NCBI GenBank assembly: GCA_028748975.1
Contig: JAQTPI010000003.1
Location: forward strand, 1-33,063
Origin: Patescibacteria group bacterium
GTDB lineage: Bacteria > Patescibacteriota > Patescibacteriia > UBA2196
Reading direction: 5' to 3'
DNA: 33,063 nt
This document shows, one piece after another, positions 1-6,676 of this stretch. The notes under the pieces are model-generated. The model saw only the letters and a list, made by a program, of their open reading frames with translations. It did no database searches and was not told where the DNA came from. The number at the start of each line of letters is the position of its first letter. Position 1 is the stretch's first letter. Position numbers and translations under genes: made by a program.

Positions 1-1214
1 ACGATGCGCTCCAGGCCAAAACCAAATCCGGAATGCGGGACAGAACCGAATTGGCGCAGATCCAGATACCATTTAAAAGCGTCCACGGGCAATTTGTGTT
101 CTTTAATTCTTTTTAACAATTCATCATAGCTGTCTTCGCGCTCACTGCCGCCGATGATTTCGCCATAACCTTCGGGCGCGAGGAGATCAGCGTTCAAAAC
201 ATATTTCGGATTTTTGGGGTCGCGTTTCATGTAAAAAGCTTTAACTTCCGCCGGATATTTTTCCACAAAAATTGGCTTATCATATTGTTTGGAAAAAGTT
301 GTTTCATCGTCGCCGCCAAGGTCGTCCATGTCGCCAATGTCACTGCCCTGTTCTTTTAATTTTTTAACCACTTCGGCGTGAGTAATCCGGTAAAACGGCG
401 GTTTGATATTCTCTAGTGGTTTTATATCGCGCTCCAAAATTTTTAATTCTTCCTGGTTTTCTTTCAGAACTTTTTGCACCATGAAAGAAATTAATTCTTC
501 CTGAATTTTTAAATTTTCATCATGCTCCACAAAAGCGGCTTCAGCGTCCATCATCCAAAATTCGGTGAGGTGCCGGCGGGTTTTTGATTTTTCCGCGCGA
601 AAGACCGGTCCAAAATCGTAAACCCGGCCCAAAGAGGCAATGGCGGCTTCCAGATACAGCTGGCCGGATTGCGACAAATACGCTTTGCCCAAATCAAAAT
701 ATTCCACGCCAAAAAGAGTTGTCGTCCCCTCACACGCTGCCGGAGTCAGAATTGGCGAATCAAATTTAACAAAATTATTTTGATGAAGCCATTCGTTCGC
801 ACCGGAAATTAAAGTATCGCGGACGCGCTGGATTGCCCACTGCCTTTTACTGCGCAGCCAAAGATGGCGGTTGTCCAAAAGAAATTCCGGGCCGTGTTCT
901 TTTTTAGAAATGGGGTATTCTTCTTTCGGAATTTGGTAAAACTTAAAATCTTTAACCTGCAGTTCAAAAACGCCGGGCTGTTTGGGGTGTTCGGTGACGA
1001 GACCGCCTACTTCCACACTGGTTTCCAAAGTAACTTTTTGCGCCTCGTCCCATTTTTTATCATCAACATCGGCCTTATTCAAAATACACTGCACAAAACC
1101 AGTGCCGTCGCGCAGCTGCCAAAACATAATGGAGCCACTGGAGCGGAAATTATAAATCCAGCCACGCAAGGTGACTTTCTGGTTTTTGTATTGTGATAAT
1201 TCTTTGATAAACAT
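1..1214 (-). CDS. asnS: Asparagine--tRNA ligase, 3' end cut by window edge
   Basis: Class II aminoacyl-tRNA synthetase that charges tRNA-Asn in the cytoplasm. About 404 residues are visible, starting MFIKELSQY at 1214, where an N-terminal OB-fold anticodon-binding domain begins (RGWIYNFRSSGSIMFWQLRDG, roughly residues 18-37). The catalytic domain carries motif 2 (FRAEKSKTRRHLTEFW) and motif 3 (GFGFGLERI), which lies at the window edge. The FRAEKS...HLTEFW form is that of AsnRS rather than AspRS, which usually reads FRDED...QPEFTQ. Family members are about 430-460 residues, so some 25-50 residues are missing because the window ends, not because the gene is broken. A small unknown gene lies 23 bases upstream on the same strand and probably shares its promoter at 1577-1605. 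Confidence 0.93.
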   Translation of the reverse strand, partial: MFIKELSQYKNQKVTLRGWIYNFRSSGSIMFWQLRDGTGFVQCILNKADVDDKKWDEAQKVTLETSVEVGGLVTEHPKQPGVFELQVKDFKFYQIPKEEYPISKKEHGPEFLLDNRHLWLRSKRQWAIQRVRDTLISGANEWLHQNNFVKFDSPILTPAACEGTTTLFGVEYFDLGKAYLSQSGQLYLEAAIASLGRVYDFGPVFRAEKSKTRRHLTEFWMMDAEAAFVEHDENLKIQEELISFMVQKVLKENQEELKILERDIKPLENIKPPFYRITHAEVVKKLKEQGSDIGDMDDLGGDDETTFSKQYDKPIFVEKYPAEVKAFYMKRDPKNPKYVLNADLLAPEGYGEIIGGSEREDSYDELLKRIKEHKLPVDAFKWYLDLRQFGSVPHSGFGFGLERI

Positions 1215-1237
1215 ATAAATACAAAACTCAAAAAATA

Positions 1238-1513
1238 TCAATTATTTTGATACTGCGCTAAGCGCCTTTCCCATTCAATCAGTTGGCCATTTTCAGGCTC
1301 TTCTAAATTTAATTTATCCATAATTTCTCTAATCCTAACCAGCGCATTTTTCATCGCCACCAAGACTTCGGCCTTATATCTGTTCTCTTCTATCATCTGA
1401 AAGCCCGTCTCTATGGCGCATCTTTTGTTTTTAAGTTCGTGTAATAAATCCCCCTCTTCTTTGGAAGAGAATTTGTCTTTTAGATCTACGGTAGGCGCTG
1501 CTTCTATTTTCAT
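1238..1513 (-). CDS. Small alpha-helical protein of unknown function
   Basis: A 91-residue soluble protein rich in Lys, Glu and Leu with no signal peptide and no membrane segment. From about residue 16 onward it looks like two or three amphipathic helices (KEEGDLLHELKNKRCAIETG, then IMDKLNLEEPENGQLIEWER), perhaps a helical hairpin or coiled coil. I do not recognise a family. It is the first gene after a good minus-strand promoter (1577-1605) and ends 23 bases before asnS, so the two are probably co-transcribed. The start at 1513 is the only ATG that gives the full helical part. No clear Shine-Dalgarno sequence is seen before it. Confidence 0.6.
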   Translation of the reverse strand: MKIEAAPTVDLKDKFSSKEEGDLLHELKNKRCAIETGFQMIEENRYKAEVLVAMKNALVRIREIMDKLNLEEPENGQLIEWERRLAQYQNN

Positions 1514-1576
1514 GACATTATTTGCTTAACTTTTACAAAAGTATTAAACTTAAATTGGGCCTAAACCACTACTGAA

Positions 1577-1605
1577 ATTATACAAAACATACGGGTTTTA
1601 AGCAA
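1577..1605 (-). promoter_or_regulatory. Sigma-70-type promoter for the 91-aa gene and asnS
   Basis: On the minus strand a -35 box TTGCTT (1600-1605) and a perfect -10 box TATAAT (1577-1582) are separated by 17 bases. Transcription would start near 1570, about 55 bases before the ATG at 1513. Confidence 0.6.
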
Positions 1606-1619
1606 GTTTAAATAATTAC

Positions 1620-1625
1620 TATAAT
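1620..1625 (+). promoter_or_regulatory. -10 box of a probable leaderless transcript
   Basis: A perfect TATAAT lies only 7 bases before the ATG at 1633, so the expected RNA start coincides with the start codon. The -35 region 17 bases upstream (TTTAAG) is weak. Divergent to the asnS promoter. Confidence 0.4.
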
Positions 1626-1632
1626 AGATAAT

Positions 1633-1896
1633 ATGAAAATGAAAAATCCCAACACAATTATGGACCAGAAAACAAGAGAGGCCTTTATGCTTTTAGAAGC
1701 TTTTCACGATGTAAGAGGAGGATACCCTGAAAGAAAGGGAGAAAAAATTGACGTAAGCAAGCAAACCAATGATCAAGTATTGGCCATGGAACAATTTAAA
1801 ACTTTCTGTTCAGAAAAAGGTATTATACCGTCAAAAACGCAAGCCAAAAAACATAGGGGGGAATTTATTGAATGGTTTAACAAGGGCAGACAATAA
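1633..1896 (+). CDS. Small soluble protein of unknown function
   Basis: An 87-residue charged protein without signal peptide or membrane segment. The middle (MDQKTREAFMLLEAFHD) and the end (KTQAKKHRGEFIEWFNKGR) look helical and the C-terminus is basic, so nucleic-acid binding is possible but not shown. No family recognised. A TATAAT box ends 7 bases before the ATG and no ribosome-binding site precedes it, which suggests a leaderless mRNA; an in-frame ATG two codons later is an alternative start. The membrane-protein gene at 1919 follows after 22 bases on the same strand and is probably co-transcribed. Confidence 0.55.
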   Translation: MKMKNPNTIMDQKTREAFMLLEAFHDVRGGYPERKGEKIDVSKQTNDQVLAMEQFKTFCSEKGIIPSKTQAKKHRGEFIEWFNKGRQ

Positions 1897-1918
1897 ATTA
1901 CCAACTCGCTTTAAAAAC

Positions 1919-2347
1919 ATGAACTGGAAACAATTTCTAAAACCTACCAAAGGAAAATTCTTGATATTTTTAATTATCTTGATTTTGGCAAATATCCCGT
2001 TTATCGGGACGACTGTGCCATTTAAAAATTCTTGTATCTGTGAATCGCCAGAAGCAGTAGGATTGCCTGCCTGCAATCCTTTGGATTATTGCTATAATAC
2101 CTTTGAAGCGAGAAGTATTTTTTGGTGGCCAGGAGAAATATCTGCTCCAACCGGCTTTACATTATTGTCTTATACCCGATACAATAATACCTACGGACCA
2201 ATAATAAACAGTCACTCAATTCCACTGTTACATATTCTCAAGTGGCCGGATTTATACCTTGTTGGTTTAATTATCAATTTGATTTATTTCTATATTATTT
2301 CGTGCGTTATTATACATATTTATAATAGAAAAAAACATAAAAAATAA
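1919..2347 (+). CDS. Two-pass membrane protein of unknown function
   Basis: A 142-residue protein with a hydrophobic segment near residues 14-32 (FLIFLIILILANIPFIG) and another near 114-136 (LYLVGLIINLIYFYIISCVI), ending in a basic tail (RKKHKK). The part in between is probably outside the cell and has four cysteines in its first half (CICESPEAVGLPACNPLDYC), which could form disulfides. I chose the ATG at 1919 because it sits just before the first membrane helix; the frame is open upstream to 1769, but that part overlaps the previous gene out of frame. No clear ribosome-binding site. A terminator follows at 2375. Family unknown. Confidence 0.6.
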   Translation: MNWKQFLKPTKGKFLIFLIILILANIPFIGTTVPFKNSCICESPEAVGLPACNPLDYCYNTFEARSIFWWPGEISAPTGFTLLSYTRYNNTYGPIINSHSIPLLHILKWPDLYLVGLIINLIYFYIISCVIIHIYNRKKHKK

Positions 2348-2374
2348 TTTTCCTAATTAATAGTAATATCAAAA

Positions 2375-2399
2375 ACGCCCGATGGCTCGGACGTTTTTT
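2375..2399. terminator. Bidirectional terminator, copy 1
   Basis: Stem ACGCCCGA / TCGGACGT (one C-A mismatch) with loop TGGC, followed by T6 on the plus strand and by T5 on the minus strand (A5 at 2371-2375). It ends the plus-strand pair 1633-2347 and can act as a second terminator for the minus-strand gene at 2469. Nearly identical to the hairpin at 2938. Confidence 0.75.
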
Positions 2400-2421
2400 G
2401 GTTGGGAAAATTAAAAAGAAA

Positions 2422-2446
2422 AAGGAGCCCTTATGAAGGGCTCCTT
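2422..2446 (-). terminator. Terminator of the 118-aa gene
   Basis: Perfect 11-bp inverted repeat AAGGAGCCCTT-ATG-AAGGGCTCCTT. On the minus strand the stem is followed by a T-rich run, 22 bases after the stop codon of the gene ending at 2469. Confidence 0.8.
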
Positions 2447-2468
2447 GGTACCTATCTCGTGATTTGAT

Positions 2469-2825
2469 TTAGTTTGAGCCTGAACGGCTCTCATCAAATT
2501 TCTTGAGAATCGCGGCGATGGCTCCGTCAATATCACCGTCACTTGAAGAATTTAATTCGGTAACCATCTTAACGATATACCCCATCTTGGCTGCTTCTTC
2601 CCAGTGCTCGTTTTTTAGCATGTGCCGTTGAATAACAAAGAGGATTCCGATAAGTTTCAGTAAACTATCTTCAAAAACACACCTTTCTCTGTTATTTTCT
2701 TCCTCGCTGCCCACTTCTAACATTTCCTTCTTAGCCGTCTTGATAGCCCCCAACAAATTTCTAAGATGATGGCCACAAAGATTCCACCCTTCTTCAAGAG
2801 AAGTGAGGTTAAACACTGTTGCCAT
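2469..2825 (-). CDS. Small helical protein of unknown function in a one-gene cassette
   Basis: A 118-residue soluble, acidic protein with no signal peptide. Most of it looks helical, including a middle segment HMLKNEHWEEAAKMGYIVKM and an acidic patch before the C-terminal helix (SSSDGDIDGAIAAILKKF). No family recognised. The start is well supported by a strong GGAGG six bases before the ATG. It has its own complete promoter (2878-2906) and terminator (2422-2446), so it is a stand-alone unit and is probably well expressed. Confidence 0.7.
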   Translation of the reverse strand: MATVFNLTSLEEGWNLCGHHLRNLLGAIKTAKKEMLEVGSEEENNRERCVFEDSLLKLIGILFVIQRHMLKNEHWEEAAKMGYIVKMVTELNSSSDGDIDGAIAAILKKFDESRSGSN

Positions 2826-2877
2826 AGTGTCCTCCGTTTCTTGGTTTGATTTGATTCTTTGGATTGATGTTTAAATA

Positions 2878-2906
2878 ATATTAGCAAATAAATAAAAATT
2901 TGTCAA
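2878..2906 (-). promoter_or_regulatory. Strong promoter of the 118-aa gene
   Basis: On the minus strand TTGACA (2901-2906) and TAATAT (2878-2883) are separated by 17 bases. The expected RNA start is about 45 bases before the ATG at 2825. Confidence 0.75.
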
Positions 2907-2937
2907 CACCTTTTATATTTATAAAAACTAATGAAAA

Positions 2938-2962
2938 ACGCCCGATGGCTCGGACGTTTTTT
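2938..2962. terminator. Bidirectional terminator, copy 2
   Basis: Same stem ACGCCCGA/TCGGACGT and loop as at 2375, with T6 on the plus side and an A5 run on the other side. It lies just upstream of the promoter at 2878 and downstream of the interrupted minus-strand gene 2993-3195. The homology with copy 1 extends for roughly 70 bases. Confidence 0.65.
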
Positions 2963-2983
2963 GGTTGGGGAAAATTATATAAA

Positions 2984-3008
2984 AAGAGGCCCTTATGAAG
3001 GACCCCTT
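2984..3008 (-). terminator. Imperfect terminator hairpin, copy of 2422-2446
   Basis: AAGAGGCCCTT-ATG-AAGGACCCCTT with two mismatches, followed on the minus strand by a T-rich run. The stop codon (TAA, 2993-2995) of the interrupted gene lies inside the hairpin. Confidence 0.5.
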
Positions 3009-3195
3009 GTTTTCTTCGGAGCGCGCCAAATGGACTCTTTTTCCCCTGGGGGTTTAATCAATAACGACTGAAAACCAAACATCCAGATCAAGGCGAGACC
3101 AAAAAAAATCCAAAACACCGGACCGTGTAAATGAAAAACTGACGCCACTACAAAAAAGTGATGAGCGGTGATAACACAATCAATACTCTGACCAT
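2993..3195 (-). pseudogene. Small two-pass membrane protein gene interrupted at a T6 run (frameshift or -1 recoding)
   Basis: A GGGAGG ribosome-binding site precedes the ATG at 3195. The first frame reads MVRVLIVLSPLITFL and stops at TAG. Just before the stop the RNA reads ACT TTT TTG TAG, which contains the heptamer T TTT TTG, a possible -1 slippery site. A -1 shift there opens a frame that continues VVASVFHLHGPVFWIFFGLA and ends with a hydrophilic basic tail (KESIWRAPKKTRGPS) at the TAA of 2993. The joined product of about 67 residues would have two hydrophobic helices and a basic C-terminus, much like the intact 65-aa protein at 27958-28155. It may be a one-base indel, a sequencing error, or programmed frameshifting. 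No consensus promoter was found. Confidence 0.4.
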
Positions 3196-3206
3196 TTTTC
3201 CTCCCT

Positions 3207-3231
3207 GCCCCGTTTTGGCGGGGCGTTTTTT
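3207..3231 (+). terminator. GC-rich terminator hairpin
   Basis: GCCCCG-TTTTGG-CGGGGC followed by GT6 on the plus strand. The trailing part (TTTTTTGGTTG.GGAAAATTA) matches that of the hairpins at 2375 and 2938. No plus-strand gene is seen directly before it, so what it terminates is unclear; it sits just upstream of the minus-strand ATG at 3195. Confidence 0.5.
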
Positions 3232-3278
3232 GGTTGCGGAAAATTATTAGATGTGCCTAACGGCGAATATACAAATAC

Positions 3279-3359
3279 CTCCCCCAACCCCCCCTCCTTA
3301 TAAAGGAGGGGAGCTCGCGCAAGCTCCTCCCCTTACTAAGGGGAGGGTTTGGGTGGGGT
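3279..3359. repeat. Composite CTCCCC/GGGGAG palindromic repeat
   Basis: Two adjacent palindromes (CCTCCTTATAAAGGAGG and CTCCCCTTACTAAGGGGAG) joined by an AGCTCG...AGCT stretch, bounded by CCTCCCCCAACC and GGTTTGGGTGGGG. It belongs to the same family as the elements at 20224, 25526, 31765 and 32360. Short open frames over it are repeat translations, not genes. Confidence 0.7.
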
Positions 3360-3370
3360 TTATTATTATT

Positions 3371-3390
3371 TGTGCCACAGCAGTGGCACA
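3371..3390. other. Perfect 8-bp palindrome after the SIMPL gene
   Basis: TGTGCCAC-AGCA-GTGGCACA lies 31 bases downstream of the stop of the gene ending at 3421. It may be a transcript end, but there is no strong T run on the minus side. Confidence 0.35.
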
Positions 3391-3420
3391 CCAAAATTTT
3401 TATATTTTATTTTTAATTTT

Positions 3421-4152
3421 TTATTTAACCTCGTAGACGACGTTCACCTCCACCGCTACTTCGTTTTGGCCGACTTGGATGTCAGGCGAAGGCACGGCGC
3501 CACCACCGCCAATGCCCAGCGCCATGTCTTTGGACAGATAATTTGTCTGCGGAGCGTAATACTGATTTTCATAAACATTAATTATCTTGCCCAAATGCAT
3601 GCCGGTTTTTTTGGCAATATCTTCGGCCTTGGCAACCGCTTTTTCAATGGCCAAATCGCGCGCCTGCGCTTTCAGCTCGTTTTCATCATCAATGGTAAAA
3701 TCAATGCTGCCGATTTGGTTGGCGCCTTTTTCCGTGGTCTTGGAAATGGTATCGCCGATTTTGTCCAAATTGCGGATTTTAATGGTCACATTCTGGCTGA
3801 CTTCATAGCCGAGTAATCTTTGGCGGCCGACAGAATAATCATAAGAAGGATTCAAACTGTAATTGACGGTCTTGATGTCTTTTTCTTCAATACCCAGATT
3901 TTTTAAAGCCGCGATGATGTCGTTCATTTTTTTGGTATTTTCTTTGACAGCTTCGGCCGCGGTGGCTTTGACTTCAGTTTTGACGCCAACAGTTAAATTG
4001 GCAATATCGGGCTTGGCAAAGACTTTGCCGGTGCCAGAAACGCTAAATTGGTTCTGGAAAGGGTTGTCTTTTCTTAACATCACAAAACCGACAACGACAA
4101 TGGCAGTGATGCAAAGAATCGCCACGAGGTGCATGATTTTTGGTTTATCCAT
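3421..4152 (-). CDS. SIMPL-domain (DUF541) protein, membrane-anchored
   Basis: A 243-residue protein with one N-terminal membrane segment (residues 6-26, IMHLVAILCITAIVVVGFVML) and a SIMPL/DUF541 domain from about residue 35 to the end. Family signs are the opening FSVSGTGKVFAKPDIANLTV, the central LGYEVSQNVTIKIRNLDKIG, and the paired ARDLAIEKAVAKAEDIAKKTG helix. SIMPL proteins (including E. coli YggE) are outer-surface or periplasmic proteins linked to stress tolerance, with the exact role unclear. Here the domain is probably anchored outside the cell by the N-terminal helix. The gene stands alone with its own promoter (4215-4243). The length fits the family. Confidence 0.9.
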   Translation of the reverse strand: MDKPKIMHLVAILCITAIVVVGFVMLRKDNPFQNQFSVSGTGKVFAKPDIANLTVGVKTEVKATAAEAVKENTKKMNDIIAALKNLGIEEKDIKTVNYSLNPSYDYSVGRQRLLGYEVSQNVTIKIRNLDKIGDTISKTTEKGANQIGSIDFTIDDENELKAQARDLAIEKAVAKAEDIAKKTGMHLGKIINVYENQYYAPQTNYLSKDMALGIGGGGAVPSPDIQVGQNEVAVEVNVVYEVK

Positions 4153-4214
4153 ATATTTTTCTTTTATTCCTGCGCTGGTTTTAGACTAGCGAGAAATTGT
4201 TAATTTATACCTCT

Positions 4215-4243
4215 ATTATACTTTTTAAAAAAATAAAAGTCAA
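4215..4243 (-). promoter_or_regulatory. Promoter of the SIMPL gene
   Basis: On the minus strand TTGACT (4238-4243), 17-base spacer, then a perfect TATAAT (4215-4220). The leader to the ATG at 4152 is about 55 bases. Confidence 0.7.
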
Positions 4244-4280
4244 AAATACGAGGTAATGAGTAATAAGAGTAAAAAGAAAT

Positions 4281-4311
4281 AAAAAAATCCACTCACTGGC
4301 GTGAGTGGATT
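4281..4311 (-). terminator. Terminator of the NAD salvage operon
   Basis: Perfect 11-bp stem AATCCACTCAC/GTGAGTGGATT with loop TGGC, followed by T7 on the minus strand. It begins 13 bases after the nadE stop, marking the 3' end of the long minus-strand operon. Confidence 0.85.
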
Positions 4312-4324
4312 AAAAGTTTATTGT

Positions 4325-5272
4325 TTAATCCAATTTGATGTCTTTGATTTCGGGCAGGCCAAGATCGCGGCGTGAAAGTGCGATCGTGCCACGGCGTTTG
4401 TAAGCGCCATTAATGGCCCGAGTCGCCAGATTTTTGACCAATTCCGGTCTGACATCAGAAACAGCCACTAGGTTGGACAATTGTTTGCGGTCACCATCCG
4501 GGTTGAAATGGTTTTGAATGAGGGTTAGTATGACCCGATCCAAAACCGGGTACGACGCACCGAGTTGGTCTTCGTCGCCACCGCTGGCGACCCCAAGGCC
4601 ATCGTCGGGCCTGGCAGCAATGATCTCTTGCGGCACGCCAAGATAGCGCGCGAGGTCATAGGCCTCGGATCCTTTGAGAATATTTTGAATGATGGCAAAA
4701 TCGCCCACATCGCCGCAGATGGTCCAAAAGGCCATCCAGTGTTCCGAGAGATTATCGGTGGAAAGCACCATGCCGTTCATCATCCGCGCGATGTGATAGA
4801 TGGTTATCATGCGCAGACGGGCTTTGATGTTGCCGGCCGCGATTTTCTTGGACCAATTCCATCCAGACAGGGTGAACAGAACACCATTTCCCCCGGTTTT
4901 TTTCAAAATGTCTTCGATTTGGATATCTAAACCAGAAACCCCGAGAACATCACGACGGAAAAAATCTTCTAGATACCGAAGGTCAACAAAAATTTCTTCG
5001 GCATTAAAACATCTGATGGCAGCGCGGCCCAATCGTTCCGCTTCGGGTTTTGAACCGCAGGGCAGAATGACACCAACCGAGGTAATGGGAAAACCGTTTT
5101 GTCGTCCCAAAATACAAACCTGCTCGACAAAACCCAAAGTCAAGGCGCTGTCGAGGCCGCCGGAAGAACCGGTCACCAAATAGTGAATATTATTTTCACG
5201 ACAATAGTCAAACGTCAATCTGGTGCCATTCTCCACCACTTTCTTTGCCTGTGCTTTTGTGAGGTGGTACAT
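4325..5272 (-). CDS. nadE: NH3-dependent NAD synthetase
   Basis: Last step of NAD synthesis: deamido-NAD (NaAD) + NH3 + ATP -> NAD + AMP + PPi, in the cytoplasm. The 315-residue protein has the ATP-pyrophosphatase P-loop SSGGLDSAL (residues 36-44), the dimer/NaAD region GNIKARLRMITIYHIARM and STDNLSEHW, and the C-terminal ARPDDGLG...DEDQLGASYPVLD segment. There is no N-terminal glutaminase (CN hydrolase) domain, so ammonia is the expected nitrogen donor. GGAGGAAAC directly before the ATG at 5272 supports the start. It is the last gene of the operon, 124 bases after the deoxyribosyltransferase-like/Nudix gene, and is followed by a strong terminator. It acts after PncA, PncB and NadD of the same operon. 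Confidence 0.93.
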   Translation of the reverse strand: MYHLTKAQAKKVVENGTRLTFDYCRENNIHYLVTGSSGGLDSALTLGFVEQVCILGRQNGFPITSVGVILPCGSKPEAERLGRAAIRCFNAEEIFVDLRYLEDFFRRDVLGVSGLDIQIEDILKKTGGNGVLFTLSGWNWSKKIAAGNIKARLRMITIYHIARMMNGMVLSTDNLSEHWMAFWTICGDVGDFAIIQNILKGSEAYDLARYLGVPQEIIAARPDDGLGVASGGDEDQLGASYPVLDRVILTLIQNHFNPDGDRKQLSNLVAVSDVRPELVKNLATRAINGAYKRRGTIALSRRDLGLPEIKDIKLD

Positions 5273-5354
5273 GTTTCCTCCTTGATTTAGGGTTTATTTT
5301 TAATTGTGAAATTTCCTCCTGCCAAGCGCCTGAATTCAAGCGACTGGAAGAAAG

Positions 5355-5390
5355 AGTGGTGGACGGAAATTTAGAATTCCGGCCACCACT
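5355..5390. other. Intergenic hairpin after the NDT-like/Nudix gene (copy A)
   Basis: AGTGGTGG ... CCACCACT 8-bp stem, with inner GGAA/TTCC pairing, starting 6 bases after the stop of the upstream gene. It is followed by TGCCAAGCGCCTG and a TCCTCC motif (a GGAGGA on the coding strand), a layout repeated at 6631. It could be an mRNA 3'-end stabiliser, a processing site or an attenuator; there is no long T run. Confidence 0.6.
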
Positions 5391-5396
5391 AAATGA

Positions 5397-6551
5397 TTAT
5401 GTAGAAAGAAGCACTGATGAAATTATTCCCAACATACTCCAATCAACAAATTTTCCATCAAGAATTTCGCCGAAAGTATATATTTCTGTATATGTCCTTT
5501 CGGTGTCTTCAATTACACCATGTGGAACACCAACCTGATCACGAAGCCAACATAATTCATCGTCCGTGATTTCGACGGAAAAAACATGAGCTTGGTGCGC
5601 CGAAAAAGTGGCGACCATTTGCCGACTCTGATGTACTTTTATGCGTCCAGCATCAATTTTAAGATCCGTTTCCTCGTGTAATTCGTCGGCTGCAATTTGC
5701 AAGATATTTCCCTTTGGTTTGAAAGATGAACCACCAGCCACCTCTCTGACATAGCCGTCGTCATTAGAAACCGGACTTCGAAATTCACGAATCAAGACGA
5801 TGGTCGAATCTTTCAGAACGGGTTCTTTTTTATACATTACGACAGTGGAAATGTCGGGGCGAGCAAGAATGACTTCGTTTGTTTTATGCCTTCCCTCTTT
5901 GGTGATATAGATGTCCACACGAAGAACCCAGAAAAAAACGAAATTTTTCGTGGGACCGACGCGGAAAGTCCATTCCACCTTGGCCCCACAAAGAACATTA
6001 CCAGCCTTTTTAAGGTTTTGGTACCACTGCTGAAAAGATGGCGTGTTCCAAATATGCAGAGGCACCTGGCACTCACCACCATTTCGCAAGGCACCATTGC
6101 CGATCATTTTTATGGCCAGTCCAACCAAGTCCGATAAATTATCGGCTTGTGGCACAAACCATTCTTTGGCCTTGTAAAAAAGATAGTTCATGTTTGGCGC
6201 GCCAGATGGAGCGCCGAGAACTATTTTCCCGGACTTAAACCATTCACCGTGTTCATGATTGGTGGTAAAACCGGGAAGTGTTTTCAAGTCACGCGGAATC
6301 CAAAAAAGGATGCAATCCGCGCGATTCAATCCCTGATCTTCCCAGGTAATCTGGTTGTTGTAATCGGGTCTTGCATTACCTTCTCTGGATTCAGGAATAA
6401 AAACAAGGCCATCATAACCCTGTTTTCTAAGAATTTCAATGGCTTCCGGCCGCCAAGACGTAACGTCTTTGGATCGAGGTGTTGGTCCGGCCAGAAAAAT
6501 ACTTTTTTCCATTGTTTCCGGAAACGCTTCGCCAGCATAAACAAGCTGCAT
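5397..6551 (-). CDS. Nucleoside 2-deoxyribosyltransferase-like domain fused to a Nudix hydrolase domain
   Basis: A two-domain cytoplasmic enzyme of 384 residues. Residues 16-130 match the nucleoside 2-deoxyribosyltransferase-like fold (KSIFLAGPTPR, SWRPEAIEILRKQGYDG, FIPESRE, ITWEDQGLNRADCILFWIPRD, TTNHEHGEW). Residues 200-384 form a Nudix domain with a variant Nudix box ending ADELHEETDL (glutamates E290, E293, E294 kept; the normally preceding Arg is Asp), after the element GYVREVAGG. Nudix enzymes of this type often cleave ADP-ribose or NAD-type pyrophosphates, and the other domain class cuts or transfers N-glycosidic bonds; the true substrates here are unknown. I chose the ATG at 6551 because AGGAGGAAG precedes it; the longer frame to 6689 runs over an intergenic hairpin and overlaps pncB. 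It sits between pncB and nadE in the NAD operon. Confidence 0.82.
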   Translation of the reverse strand: MQLVYAGEAFPETMEKSIFLAGPTPRSKDVTSWRPEAIEILRKQGYDGLVFIPESREGNARPDYNNQITWEDQGLNRADCILFWIPRDLKTLPGFTTNHEHGEWFKSGKIVLGAPSGAPNMNYLFYKAKEWFVPQADNLSDLVGLAIKMIGNGALRNGGECQVPLHIWNTPSFQQWYQNLKKAGNVLCGAKVEWTFRVGPTKNFVFFWVLRVDIYITKEGRHKTNEVILARPDISTVVMYKKEPVLKDSTIVLIREFRSPVSNDDGYVREVAGGSSFKPKGNILQIAADELHEETDLKIDAGRIKVHQSRQMVATFSAHQAHVFSVEITDDELCWLRDQVGVPHGVIEDTERTYTEIYTFGEILDGKFVDWSMLGIISSVLLST

Positions 6552-6630
6552 GTCTTCCTCCTGCAATTTGGGTTTTCGATTTTTAATTTCCTCCTGCCAA
6601 GCGCCTGTTGCCAAGCGATTAGAATAAGGA

Positions 6631-6663
6631 GTGGTGGACGGAGTTTTGAACCCCGGCCACCAC
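6631..6663. other. Intergenic hairpin after pncB (copy B)
   Basis: GTGGTGG...CCACCAC stem with inner GG/CC pairs, 14 bases after the pncB stop. The whole stretch 6585-6663 is homologous to 5310-5390 (TTTCCTCCTGCCAAGCGCCTG, then GTGGTGGACGGA), so this spacer has been duplicated within the operon. Confidence 0.6.
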
Positions 6664-6676
6664 CGTGTTGTTAATT

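Noticed and set aside
3251-3436. Open frame of 61 codons (proline-rich start)
   Set aside because: It is a translation of the palindromic repeat at 3279-3359; no ribosome-binding site or family.
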